Origin: Nevskia sp035651715
Lineage (GTDB): Bacteria > Pseudomonadota > Gammaproteobacteria > Nevskiales > Nevskiaceae
Direction of reading: 5' to 3'
DNA: 64,000 nucleotides
Assembly (NCBI GenBank): GCA_035651715.1
Contig: DASRFD010000049.1
Location: forward strand, 4,583-68,582
The notes beneath the pieces were generated by a model that was not told where the DNA came from, made no database searches, and saw nothing but the letters and a program-made list of their open reading frames with translations. This document shows positions 34,429 through 43,087 of this stretch, piece by piece (within the stretch, counting starts at the first letter, position 1; every line of letters begins with the position of its first letter). The position numbers and the translations under genes were made by a program.

Positions 34429-35325
34429 ATGAATGTCTCGCTGCGGCAGATGCGGGTGTTCCTGGCGGTGGCGCGCGACCGCAACTTCAGCCGCGCCGGG
34501 GCCCGCGTCGGCCTGTCGCAGCCGGCGGTAAGCCGCAGCATCCGCGAGCTGGAGCAGCAGCTCGGGCTGCGCCTGCTCGACCGCACCACCCGCGAGGTGG
34601 AGCTGACCGAAGCCGGGGTGAAGCTGGCGGGCGCCCTGGAGCGGCTGATCGACGAGCTGGAGAACGTGCTGCTGGAGGCGCGCAGCGCCGGCGAGCAGCA
34701 CCGCGGCAAGGTGCGCGTGGCCAGCGCGCCGACGCCCTCGGCGGCGCTGATGCCGGGCTACATCTCGGCCAGCGCGCGGCGCTACCCCGGCATCACGCTG
34801 ATGATGCGCGACCAGAGCCAGCAGCTGGTGCTGGACAGCGTGCGCGGCGGCGAGGTCGACTTCGGCGTGGCGATCGAGCCGCAGCAGGCCGAGGACCTGC
34901 ACGTCGAGCCTCTCATGAACGACACCTTCCGCCTGGTGTGCCGCCGCGACCACCCGCTGGCGCGGCGGACGCGGGTGCCGTGGACGGCGCTGCAGGGCGA
35001 GCGGCTGGTGCTGCTCGACTATTCCTCCGGCAGCCGGCCGCTGATCGACCGCGCGCTGGCCGAGCGCGGCGTGCGCTGCGAGGTGGTGCAGGAGGTGGGG
35101 CACCTCAGCACCGGCTACCGCATGATCGAGGCCGGCATCGGCATCAGCGTGGCGCCGGCCTTGTTCCCGCCGGAGCCGCGCTCCGGCCTGGTGTCGCTGG
35201 CGCTGACGCCGCGGGTGACGCGGGGCATCGTGCTGCTGCGGCGGCGCAACCGCTCGCTGTCGCCGGCGGCCGAAGCGGTGTGGCGGCTGATGCTGGACGC
35301 GGCGCCGCCGGCCGACGGCGCCTGA
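34429..35325 (+). CDS. LysR family transcriptional regulator
   Basis: 298-aa regulator with the standard N-terminal winged HTH (LRQMRVFLAVARDRNFSRAG, LSQPAVSRSIRELEQQLG, LLDRTTREVELTEAG) and a two-lobed LysR-substrate domain from about residue 90 (GKVRVASAPTPSAALMPGY, DFGVAI, LVCRRDHPLA). It most likely controls the divergent BASS transporter gene in response to its substrate. GC-rich and colinear with neighbours, with no sign of transfer. The stop is seven bases from the stop of the DUF2937 gene. Confidence 0.94.
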   Translation: MNVSLRQMRVFLAVARDRNFSRAGARVGLSQPAVSRSIRELEQQLGLRLLDRTTREVELTEAGVKLAGALERLIDELENVLLEARSAGEQHRGKVRVASAPTPSAALMPGYISASARRYPGITLMMRDQSQQLVLDSVRGGEVDFGVAIEPQQAEDLHVEPLMNDTFRLVCRRDHPLARRTRVPWTALQGERLVLLDYSSGSRPLIDRALAERGVRCEVVQEVGHLSTGYRMIEAGIGISVAPALFPPEPRSGLVSLALTPRVTRGIVLLRRRNRSLSPAAEAVWRLMLDAAPPADGA

Positions 35326-35332
35326 GCGGACC

Positions 35333-35854
35333 CTAGAAGCGCAGCGCCCGCGGCGACCGTCTCATGCCGCCCAGCAGGCCGAGCAGCCCGAGGACGAATT
35401 CCGCCAGCAGCAGCGCGATGGCGACCAGGGCGAAGCCGGCGTAGATCGCCTCGCTGTCGAGCGGCACGGTGTAGGAGTAGCTGGCGTAGGTTTCGCGCAG
35501 CAGGTCGTGGTCGCCGTAGCGCAGCAGGTAGGTCACCTTGCCGGGCAGCTGCGTCTTCAGGCCTTCGCGCTGCTCCTTGAAGTGCAGGAAGCGCAGGTAA
35601 ATGGTTTCGATCGGCCCGGCCTCGTCGCGGAACACCATGTCGGTGCTCTCCTTGTGGCGGCGGATCAGCGCTTCCATCGAGCCGCCGAAATCGCGGTTGG
35701 CGATGTCCTGGTAGCCCTTCAGGTCGGCCTGCACTTCCTGCAGGTGCGCGTCCAGCCGCTTTTCGTACTGGTCGACGAAGCTCGGGATCTGGATGCCCAT
35801 CAGCAAGGCGACGCAGGCGATGAGAATCAGCAGGTAGCGGTACAAAAAGGACAT
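35333..35854 (-). CDS. DUF2937 family membrane protein
   Basis: 173-aa protein with an N-terminal signal-anchor (LYRYLLILIACVALLMGIQIP), a periplasmic helical region with QIPSFVDQYEKRLDAHLQEVQADLKGYQDIA, and a C-terminal membrane segment (IYAGFALVAIALLLAEFVLGLLG). This order is that of DUF2937 proteins, whose function is unknown. AAAAAGGAC lies just before the ATG. Convergent with LysR; divergent from mntH with a 197-base gap that holds the Fur-like site. Confidence 0.8.
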   Translation of the reverse strand: MSFLYRYLLILIACVALLMGIQIPSFVDQYEKRLDAHLQEVQADLKGYQDIANRDFGGSMEALIRRHKESTDMVFRDEAGPIETIYLRFLHFKEQREGLKTQLPGKVTYLLRYGDHDLLRETYASYSYTVPLDSEAIYAGFALVAIALLLAEFVLGLLGLLGGMRRSPRALRF

Positions 35855-36012
35855 GGCGGGCGTGATCGATCTCGTTATGTTTGAAAAAGCGGGCGCCGGG
35901 CGGTTCCCTGATGCCTCCGCCGTGCTGCCGGGCGCCTGCGCAGCGCCCGGCCGGGCCATAGCCTAAATGTATCGGGGCCATAGCAACAATTGCCTTGCGG
36001 CCTGACGAGAGC

Positions 36013-36047
36013 CGGCCTTAAATGAGAATAATTCTCAAATAAGGCCG
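36013..36047. promoter_or_regulatory. Fur-box-like 35-bp palindrome over the mntH ribosome site
   Basis: The core TGAGAAT-A-ATTCTCA (36023-36037) is a 7-1-7 Fur-type box. Symmetry continues outward to CGGCCTTA/TAAGGCCG, broken only at two central flanking positions (AA facing AA). The right edge reaches AAGG five bases before the ATG, so a bound Fur would block transcription, and the same repeat in RNA would pair the ribosome site. Confidence 0.7.
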
Positions 36048-36051
36048 CGTC

Positions 36052-37326
36052 ATGGAAGCAGTCCTGTCCCGCTCCGCACCTGCCCTGCCGGCGCCGCCGG
36101 CCGCTGCGCTGCGGCGCCTGGCCGGCCCGGGACTGCTGGTCGCGGTGGGCTACATGGATCCCGGCAACTGGGCCACAGATATCGCCGGCGGCGCGGCCCA
36201 CGGCTATGCCCTGCTCGGCGTGGTGGTGGCGGCGAGCCTGCTCGGCCTGGTGTTCCAGACGCTGGCGGCACGGCTGGCCGTGGCGACCGGCGAAGACCTG
36301 GCGTGCCTCAGCGCGCGCCACCTGCCGCCGGTGCTGGCGCGGGCGGCGTGGCTGGCCGGCGAGGCGGCGATCGTCGCCACCGCGCTGGCCGAACTGGTGG
36401 GCGGCGCCATCGCCCTGCAGTTGCTGCTGGGCCTGCCGTTCGCCGCCGGCATGGGCCTGACCGCGCTGGCCACGCTGGCGGTGATGGCCTGGTCGGGCCG
36501 CCGCGCCGGGGCGCACGAGAAGCTGGTGGACGTGCTCCTGGCGGTGGTGGGGCTGAGCTTCGTGCTGCTGATGCTGCTGGCCCGGCCCGATCCGGCGCAA
36601 GCGCTGCGCGACCTCGCGCACAGCGGCGGCCTGCTGCGCGACCGCGAGGCGCTGCTGCTGGCCCTGGGCATCGTCGGCGCCACCGTGATGCCGCACAACC
36701 TCTATCTGCATTCCGGCCTGGTGGCGGAGCGGGCGCGCGGCCTCGCTCCGGCGCTGCGCGCGCCGGCGATGCGCCTGGCGGCCCGCGACACCGCGGTGGC
36801 GCTGGGTCTGGCGATGCTGGTGAACATGGCGATCCTGTGCCTCGCCGCCGCGGCGCTCGGCGGCCTGGGCCGGACGGTCGGCAGCCTGGCCGAGGCGCAC
36901 GCGGCGCTGCGCCTGGGCCTGGGCGGCGGCGCCGCCCTGGTGTTCGCGGTGGCGCTGTACGCCGCCGGGCAGAGTTCGGCCGTCACCGGCGTGATGGCCG
37001 GCAGCCTGCTCAGCCGCGGCTTCCGCGGCCGCGAAAGTCCGGCCTGGCTGCGCGGCATCGCCACCCGCCTGGGGGCGGTGGTGCTGGCCTGCCTGGTCTC
37101 GGCCTGCAGCGGCAAGGTGACGCCGGACGCGCTGCTGGTGTTCTCCCAGGTCATCCTGAGCCTGGCGCTGCCGTTCGCGCTGCTGCCCCTGGTGCTGCTG
37201 GCTTCGCGCGGCGCGCTGATGGGCCGGTTCCGGCTGCGCGGACCGCTGCGGCTGGGCGCCTGGACGCTGACGGCGGCGGTGGCGCTGCTCGATCTGTGCC
37301 TGCTGGGCCAGCAGTTCGCCGGCTGA
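36052..37326 (+). CDS. mntH: Nramp family divalent metal transporter MntH
   Basis: 424-aa inner-membrane proton-coupled Mn2+/Fe2+ importer with about eleven segments. Metal-site motifs are intact: DPGN at 36-39 in helix 1 and MPHN at 213-216 in helix 6. GEAAIVATALAELVGGAIALQLL and GQSSAVTGVMAGSLLSRGF are further Nramp marks. The Fur-like palindrome directly upstream indicates repression when iron or manganese is plentiful. Expressed alone; a small exported protein gene converges on it with a 2-base gap. Confidence 0.94.
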   Translation: MEAVLSRSAPALPAPPAAALRRLAGPGLLVAVGYMDPGNWATDIAGGAAHGYALLGVVVAASLLGLVFQTLAARLAVATGEDLACLSARHLPPVLARAAWLAGEAAIVATALAELVGGAIALQLLLGLPFAAGMGLTALATLAVMAWSGRRAGAHEKLVDVLLAVVGLSFVLLMLLARPDPAQALRDLAHSGGLLRDREALLLALGIVGATVMPHNLYLHSGLVAERARGLAPALRAPAMRLAARDTAVALGLAMLVNMAILCLAAAALGGLGRTVGSLAEAHAALRLGLGGGAALVFAVALYAAGQSSAVTGVMAGSLLSRGFRGRESPAWLRGIATRLGAVVLACLVSACSGKVTPDALLVFSQVILSLALPFALLPLVLLASRGALMGRFRLRGPLRLGAWTLTAAVALLDLCLLGQQFAG

Positions 37327-37328
37327 GC

Positions 37329-37823
37329 TTACTTCAGGCGGGGCAGGGCCGGCCAGGCGCTCGGCGCGGTGAGATCGAGCCGGCCGGCGGCGTGCTGCTG
37401 CAGCGTCCAGTTGACCCATTCGCTGTTGCCGCTGAGCAGGTCGGTGTGGGTGCTGGCGTCGATGAGGCTCGGCGCCTTCAGCAGGTTCAGGCCGAGCAGG
37501 TTGGCCGAGCCGACGCCGCCCCGCTGGAAATCGAATTGCAGCAGCGGCGCGTCTTCGCAGGAGGACGAGGCGCTGGCGGCGCCGGTGAGGCCGAGATTGC
37601 CGGCGGTCATCAGGCACTGATGCTCGGTGGCATGGCTCTGCTGCAGGTACTGCGGGCCGGAGCCGAAGCTGGCGAGCAGGTGCGGCACCCAGTTCTGCTC
37701 GCGGGTCCCGCCAAAACCGGCGCGCAGCGTCAGTCCCGCGCGAAATTCGTCATCTCCCGCCCATGCCTGCGCCGCGCAGCAGGCACAGAGGATACCCAGG
37801 TGGACCGTGAACCGCTTCAGCAT
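37329..37823 (-). CDS. hypothetical exported protein
   Basis: 164-aa protein with a signal peptide (MLKRFTVHLGILCACCAAQAWAG; cleavage after AWA) and no recognised domain. The mature part is Gly/Ser/Leu-rich with FRAGLTLRAGFGGTREQNW and a central two-cysteine section (HQCLMT and SSCEDA) that could form a disulfide. Possibly a periplasmic or surface protein. It faces away from the second FimV-like gene; the 284-base gap between them holds only GC-rich inverted repeats and no gene I can support. Confidence 0.6.
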   Translation of the reverse strand: MLKRFTVHLGILCACCAAQAWAGDDEFRAGLTLRAGFGGTREQNWVPHLLASFGSGPQYLQQSHATEHQCLMTAGNLGLTGAASASSSCEDAPLLQFDFQRGGVGSANLLGLNLLKAPSLIDASTHTDLLSGNSEWVNWTLQQHAAGRLDLTAPSAWPALPRLK

Positions 37824-38107
37824 GAAAACCCTTCCCCGGCGCGCCGCCCCTGGGGGCGCGCAGCGTGCGTTACAGATGAGTCACCGGATCGACGCAATCG
37901 ATATGCCACAGGTGAACGGAGCGTCAGCTGGCGCAGCCGCCGAACGGTGGCAAACGAGGGGCCGGCCGGCGGCCGTGCACGGATTATGCACGCTGCGATA
38001 CCGCCCGGCCACAGTGAGGTTTTACTATGGAGGCCACTGCGCCAATCGACGATGATGCGTTCGTCGCGGATGCAGGTCAGCCGCGCCCTTTTCCGCCTGA
38101 TGCCGCC

Positions 38108-39640
38108 ATGCGCTTCGCACGATTCCTGATCCCCCTCCTCGCCGCCTGCAGCGGCGCCGCGCAGGCGTTGTCGATCGACGGCGATACCCAGCTGCATGCG
38201 GCGGTGGGACAGGCGCTGTCGGTATCGGTGCCGGTGTCGCTGGCCGGCGACGAGGTGTCGCGCCTGTACTACCGCCTGACGCCGGCCACCGGCCTGGCCG
38301 ACGCGGAAGAAAAGGCCGCCGCCGCGGTGCACGCCAGCTACGACCCGGCGGCGCAGGCGATCCTGCTGACCACCGCTTCGCGCATGACGGTGCCGGCGAT
38401 GCGGCTGCATCTGGAAGTCGGCGCCGGCGCCGTGGTGGTGAGCCGCGAGGTGACGGTGCTGTTCGACATCCCCGACCTCAGCCAGTCGGCGCCGCTGGAT
38501 GCGGCGGCGCCGAAGCAGCCGGGCGCCGAAGCGGCGGCAACCGAAGGCGTGCGCAGCATCGAGATCGGCCGCGACGACGGCCAGCAGAAGGCGGCGCGCA
38601 GCTTCGGCGACGCCGCGGCGGCGGCGGCGCCGCGCGTCGCCCCGGTGGCGGTCGCCAAGCCGCAGTTGATGCTGGCGCCGCGGCCGAAGTACTTCAACAC
38701 CTACCAGGTGAAGCAGGGCGACACCCTGACCAGCATCGGCAACCACTTCGCGCACGCCGGCGCCGGCGACGTCGACGCGGTGATGCTGGCGATCTACGAA
38801 GCGAACTACGAGAGCTTCCCTGCCGGCGACCCCCAGCACCCGGCGATCGGCGCCCAGTTCGGCATCCCCGACGCCGCCTCGATCGGCAGCGAGCCGGCTT
38901 ACCGCGTGGCCGAATTCCGCGACTACCTGCGCAAGCCCGTGGGCGAATGGCAGGTGCCGGTCAATCTCCAGCGCAGGCCGGCGGAGGCGGCTCCGGCAGC
39001 GCCGCGGGAGACGCCGCCCTGGCTGCAGCCGCACAACCTGGTCGGCGCCGCCGTGCTGGCGCTGCTGCTGTGGGCCCTGAGCCGGCTGTTCGCCGGCGGC
39101 GGCCGGCGCCGCGCCCTGGCGGCGCGCCGCGCCATGTCCGCCGGCGGCGGCGCGCCGGTGATGGCGCCGAACCTGGCGCAGGCCGCCGCGCCGCCGCTGC
39201 GCGAACCGGCGGTGGAACTGGTGGCGCCGGCGCCGCTGGACACCGGGCAGAGCGAGATCGCGCGCCTGCGCGAGCTGCTGGTGCAGCAGCCGGGACGCGC
39301 CGACATCCGCCTGCGCCTGGCGCAGCGCCTGTTCGAGGCGCGGCGCGCGATCGGCTTCGCCGAGGTGGCGCTGCCGCTGGAGCAGGTGCTCAGCCCGGAG
39401 GCCTGGGAGCGGGTGCGCGCCATGGGCCACGAGCTGCTGCCTTCCGATTTCCGCTTCCAGCCGCAGAGCGGGCTGACGCCGGCGCCGGAGCTGGTGTCGC
39501 TGCTGGAAAGGAAGGGCGCGCCGCAGACGGCGCCGGCGGCCGAGACGGCGTCGATCGATTTCGATTTCCACGGGGAAATGGCGCGGGTCGACAAGGCCCG
39601 CAGCGACGTCTTCGGCAAGGGCGGCGGCGGCTCCGCCTGA
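38108..39640 (+). CDS. FimV-like protein with LysM motif
   Basis: 510-aa envelope protein. Signal peptide MRFARFLIPLLAACSGAAQA, FimV N-terminal domain (LSIDGDTQLHAAVGQALSVSVPV; strands to about 130), a LysM-type segment YQVKQGDTLTSIGNHFA near 200 with FGIPDAASIG, one membrane helix near 315-330 (AAVLALLLWALSRLFAGG) and a cytoplasmic TPR-like tail ending in a FimV C-terminal-type helix. LysM binds peptidoglycan, so it probably tethers pilus or polar complexes to the wall. An upstream in-frame ATG at 38027 has the better GAGG site but would bury the signal peptide behind 27 acidic residues. It complements the shorter FimV-like protein at 26087. Confidence 0.8.
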   Translation: MRFARFLIPLLAACSGAAQALSIDGDTQLHAAVGQALSVSVPVSLAGDEVSRLYYRLTPATGLADAEEKAAAAVHASYDPAAQAILLTTASRMTVPAMRLHLEVGAGAVVVSREVTVLFDIPDLSQSAPLDAAAPKQPGAEAAATEGVRSIEIGRDDGQQKAARSFGDAAAAAAPRVAPVAVAKPQLMLAPRPKYFNTYQVKQGDTLTSIGNHFAHAGAGDVDAVMLAIYEANYESFPAGDPQHPAIGAQFGIPDAASIGSEPAYRVAEFRDYLRKPVGEWQVPVNLQRRPAEAAPAAPRETPPWLQPHNLVGAAVLALLLWALSRLFAGGGRRRALAARRAMSAGGGAPVMAPNLAQAAAPPLREPAVELVAPAPLDTGQSEIARLRELLVQQPGRADIRLRLAQRLFEARRAIGFAEVALPLEQVLSPEAWERVRAMGHELLPSDFRFQPQSGLTPAPELVSLLERKGAPQTAPAAETASIDFDFHGEMARVDKARSDVFGKGGGGSA

Positions 39641-39643
39641 AGC

Positions 39644-40786
39644 TCAGGGCCGCGGCGGCAGCTCCGGCTGGCGCGCGGTGTAGACGTCGGCGCCGAATCC
39701 CTTCAGGTTCGCGGCGCCGGCATAGCCCAGGTAAGGCAGGCCGAACAGGTCCTCGACGCTGCGCAGCAGCGCGTAGTGGTTGTAGGCGGTGTCGCTGCGG
39801 CTGCCCGGCGCGATGAACGGCGAGATCAGCACCGCCCCGGTGCGGCCGCCGCCGGGACCGTTGATGCCGGGCTGGGCCGCATTCGGGCCCGGCAGCTCGG
39901 CGCAGCAGGCGCTGGAATCGCTTTGCGGGCCGTTCGATTCGTCGAAGGTGACGATCAGCAGGCCGTCCTGGCGGAACGCCGGCGCGGCGAGGATCCGCGG
40001 CACCCACTCCCGCAGGAAGGCGTCGGCCGAAACCAGGCCGCCGGGCCGGCCGTCGACGCAGGGCGAGTCGTGGCCGTCGTTGCACAGGCCGGGCACGATC
40101 AGCGAGAAATTCGGCGTCGTGTCGACGCGGGCCAGATCGGCGGGCAGCTGTTCCAGCCGCACCACGCCGCGCCGGCAGCGCGGCGCGTCGTCGACGATGC
40201 GGTGCAGGTAGACGAAGGGATTGTGCTTGGTGGCGTACTCGTCGCCGACCGCGGCCTTGCGCGCGGGGTCTTCGTGGTCGAGGCGCGGCGCGCCGCAGCT
40301 GGCGGCTTCGCGCCGCGGATCGTTGCCCATGTCCTCCATGTAGCCGCGCCAGGTCTTGCCGGCCGCTTCGAGCTGGTCGGGCAGGCTGGGCACGAAAGCC
40401 GGATAGACGCAGCCGTGGCCGACCGCCTGGCCGTTGGCGTCGGTGGGGCCGGTGACGATGAAGTCGGCGTAGGTATGGCAGTCCGCCTGGATTTCCGGCG
40501 TCGGCCCCTGCCCGCTGATCATGGCGATGTAGTTGCCCTGGCTGTTGTGGGCGGTGCCGTAGTAATTGGGCAGCATCGCGCCGAGCGCCGGCAGGGTCCT
40601 GGCCAGGTAAGGCGCTGCGCTGTGCTCGCCGAAGGCGTTGGTGTAGTCCTCGTTTTCCAGCACCAGCACGAAGACATGGCCGATCCGCGCCGGCGGCGCC
40701 TGCTCGCGGCTGGCGGCGGCGCCGCAGGCGGCGAGCAGCAGCGACCCGGCCACTACGGCAAGCGGGAAAAGCGCGCGGCTGTGCAT
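39644..40786 (-). CDS. phosphoesterase-family lipoprotein (acid phosphatase / phospholipase C-like)
   Basis: 380-aa predicted lipoprotein (lipobox LLAAC, Cys21) of the alkaline-phosphatase/phosphoesterase superfamily that includes AcpA and SapM-like phosphatases. Metal-site motifs: VFVLVLENEDYTNAFGE near 38-54, YYGTAHNSQGNYIAMISGQ near 75-95 with the expected nucleophile region, then LCNDGHDSP near 235, VTFDESNG near 275 and GRTGAVLISPFI with His in YNHYALLRSVEDLFGLPYLG near 337. It probably hydrolyses phosphomonoesters or phospholipids outside the inner membrane. Eight cysteines suggest disulfides. Convergent with the FimV-like gene (3-base gap). Confidence 0.87.
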   Translation of the reverse strand: MHSRALFPLAVVAGSLLLAACGAAASREQAPPARIGHVFVLVLENEDYTNAFGEHSAAPYLARTLPALGAMLPNYYGTAHNSQGNYIAMISGQGPTPEIQADCHTYADFIVTGPTDANGQAVGHGCVYPAFVPSLPDQLEAAGKTWRGYMEDMGNDPRREAASCGAPRLDHEDPARKAAVGDEYATKHNPFVYLHRIVDDAPRCRRGVVRLEQLPADLARVDTTPNFSLIVPGLCNDGHDSPCVDGRPGGLVSADAFLREWVPRILAAPAFRQDGLLIVTFDESNGPQSDSSACCAELPGPNAAQPGINGPGGGRTGAVLISPFIAPGSRSDTAYNHYALLRSVEDLFGLPYLGYAGAANLKGFGADVYTARQPELPPRP

Positions 40787-40883
40787 GGCGGATGTCCGGA
40801 GCGGGAATCGCCGCAGTTTAAGACCGGCGCGGCGGCGCGGCCATCGGCGGCGCCGGCTTTCCTCCGCGCCGGCGGGGCGTGCG

Positions 40884-42254
40884 CTAGTGACCGTGCGCCA
40901 GCGCGGCCTGGCCGAACATGTTCTGCCGCAGCGCCGGGTCGTTGAACTTCCACCACTGCTTCGACTCGTTCACCAGGTACTGCGCCTCGTAGGCGCCGAG
41001 GCTGAGGTCGTGGTAGACCGTCACGCCGCGCTCGAAAGCCTGCGACTCGGGCGAATAGAAGTAATCGACGTAGCTGCTGCGCCACAGCTGGCCGCGCAGG
41101 TCGTAGCAATCGCTCCACAGCGGCAGCCAGGTGTCCTCGTCGATGTACAGGGTGCGGCGGCTGTAGACGTGGCGCTCGCCCGCCTTGAGCCGGCCCTCCA
41201 CCACCCAGACCCGGTGCAGCTCGTAGCGCTGGTAGTCGGGGTTGAGCGAGCCGGGCCGCACCAGCTCGCCGTATTTCAGCGCCGGGTCATTGACCTTGAA
41301 GGCATGGTAGGGCACCAGCATCTCGCGCTTGCCCAGCAGCTTCCAGTCGAAGTGCTGCGGCGTGCCGTTGAACAGCGACTCGTCGTCCACCGTGTGCAGG
41401 CCGGCCGGCGGCACGGCGTAGTCGGCGCCCACGTCCATCGCCTGCTTCACCCGGCGCAGCCCGGGGTTGTAGACCCAGGCATCGAGCTGGCCGCGGGCGT
41501 AGTCGATGGGAGTGTCGCCCGAGCTGATGGTGCCCTTGTCGCGCTCGGGCAGCAGCTGCTCGTGGTAGAACCAGGCCAGCACCTCCTGCTGCGCGCTGGG
41601 CAGAGGCGCGGCCAGCCGGGGGTCGTTCGCCGGCACCAGCACGCGCAGCCGCGTGCGGCCCCAGGCGATGGAGCCGTTGGCGTAGACGTCGGCGGTGTCG
41701 TAGGTCACCGCGTCGTTCCACTCGCCGGCGCCGCGCAGGCTGTTCCAGATCGCCTCCAGCCCGTTCTGCGGAAACGGGAAGGGGATGCCGCCGAGCAGCT
41801 GCGTCGTGGCCAGGCCGTCGCCGCGCAATACGGCCGCCGCCGCGTTCTGCCTGACGATGGCGCAGACGCGGTCGGCGTAGCGGAAGTCGCGGTGGCTGGG
41901 ATACACCGGCAGGCGGAAGGCCTGCGGGTACTTGCGCAACAGCGCCTTCTGCCCTTCGCCGAGCAGCGCCGCGTATTGTTCCGCGTTCTGCGCGGTGACG
42001 GTGTAGAGAGGGCGCTCCGCCGCGTAAGGGCCGGGGTCGTAGCCGTGGGCCTCGGTCATGCCGGGCCAGGCGCCGAGGAATTTTCCAGTCCAGGCGGCGA
42101 CGCCGCCCTTGCTGCCGGCGCGCTCGGCGCCCATGCAGGTGTACTGCGGCCCGTCGAGCAGCGCCAGCTGCTCCGTGGGGACCTTGGCGGCGGCGGATGC
42201 GGCGAGCGCCAGCATTGCCCAAAGGCAGGTTCGCATCGGTACCGCAACGCGCAT
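40884..42254 (-). CDS. DUF1329 family exported protein
   Basis: 456-aa periplasmic or outer-membrane-associated protein with a LolA/LppX-like fold. Signal peptide ends near AAAK (about 24). Family marks include DRVCAIVRQNA, LLGGIPFPFPQNGLEAIWN, RYELHRVWVVEGRLKAGERHVYSRRTLYIDEDTWLPLWSDCYDLRGQLWR (180-400 region) and a C-terminal helix. DUF1329 proteins usually accompany DUF1302 proteins and are thought to move hydrophobic substrates across the envelope; the DUF1302 gene is at 2348. Monocistronic in appearance, with gaps of about 100 bases on both sides. Confidence 0.9.
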   Translation of the reverse strand: MRVAVPMRTCLWAMLALAASAAAKVPTEQLALLDGPQYTCMGAERAGSKGGVAAWTGKFLGAWPGMTEAHGYDPGPYAAERPLYTVTAQNAEQYAALLGEGQKALLRKYPQAFRLPVYPSHRDFRYADRVCAIVRQNAAAAVLRGDGLATTQLLGGIPFPFPQNGLEAIWNSLRGAGEWNDAVTYDTADVYANGSIAWGRTRLRVLVPANDPRLAAPLPSAQQEVLAWFYHEQLLPERDKGTISSGDTPIDYARGQLDAWVYNPGLRRVKQAMDVGADYAVPPAGLHTVDDESLFNGTPQHFDWKLLGKREMLVPYHAFKVNDPALKYGELVRPGSLNPDYQRYELHRVWVVEGRLKAGERHVYSRRTLYIDEDTWLPLWSDCYDLRGQLWRSSYVDYFYSPESQAFERGVTVYHDLSLGAYEAQYLVNESKQWWKFNDPALRQNMFGQAALAHGH

Positions 42255-42370
42255 CGCCGCTCCCGGATCGAGTTCCGGGCTTCATGTTCCGCGCTGCGGC
42301 GCGGCGGCGCCTACCACAGGCGGGTGAGGGCGCCCGCCGTCCTAAAAAATTCGTCGGCAGGCCGCCGGCC

Positions 42371-43087
42371 TTACAGGCCCAGCGTGCTGGTGGTGCCGGA
42401 TTTCCCGATATTCTCCGGCGGCGCCGTGCCGAACAGGCGGTCGCCGCTGCCCATCGACACGCCCCACCAGAAATTTTCGTTGCGGAAATGGTGCAAGCGA
42501 TGTTCGCGGACGCGCTTCTGGTAATGGGCAAGGTCCGGGCACCACGGGATGTGGGCAAGGTAGTGCACCCATTCGTAGTGCAGGCCGAGCAGCAGGTAGA
42601 CGACTTCGCCGGTCAGCACCAGCTCCTTCCACGGCCACAGCGCCCACAGCAGCAGGGCGATGGCCGGCGCCGTCAGCGCATGCACGTGGCGCGGGATGAA
42701 CACCCACTTCGGATTCCAGGGATCGGCATGATGGCGCCGATGCGTCACCGGCAGGTAGAAGTCGATGGTACGGCCGAAGATGCGGCGCGGCTTGTAGTGC
42801 AGCATGTAGACGTGGATCAGCCACTCGTTGACCGGGAAGTAGGCGGCCACGCCCAGCGCCACCAGGGCGTCCTTCCAGCCGAACGGGCCCATCCACGCGC
42901 GCCAGGCGCCGAAGCCGAGGATGAAGGCGGCGATCAGCAGCGGGCTGGGATGGGACCAGAACACCGCCAGCGCGGCGCGGAAGCTGCGCGGCAGGCTGTC
43001 GGGCGGCCGCATCGGGTTGCGCCGGGCGGTTTCCTCGGCGGCGATCATCACGCGGTCGTCGCCGCGCGCATGGACGTTCATGCTCAT
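42371..43087 (-). CDS. sterol desaturase / fatty acid hydroxylase family protein
   Basis: 238-aa membrane di-iron oxygenase. Histidine clusters: HVYMLH near 91, THRRHHADPWN near 114, HYEWVHYLAH near 168 and HRLHHFRNENFWWG near 195, all in the usual order. It is the compact type with about four hydrophobic segments. Its ATG overlaps the stop of the GntR regulator (ATGA), so both are translated together and the regulator probably responds to a lipid made or consumed here. A second, longer family member is at 10127. Substrate unknown (fatty acid, carotenoid or sterol-like). Confidence 0.9.
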   Translation of the reverse strand: MSMNVHARGDDRVMIAAEETARRNPMRPPDSLPRSFRAALAVFWSHPSPLLIAAFILGFGAWRAWMGPFGWKDALVALGVAAYFPVNEWLIHVYMLHYKPRRIFGRTIDFYLPVTHRRHHADPWNPKWVFIPRHVHALTAPAIALLLWALWPWKELVLTGEVVYLLLGLHYEWVHYLAHIPWCPDLAHYQKRVREHRLHHFRNENFWWGVSMGSGDRLFGTAPPENIGKSGTTSTLGL

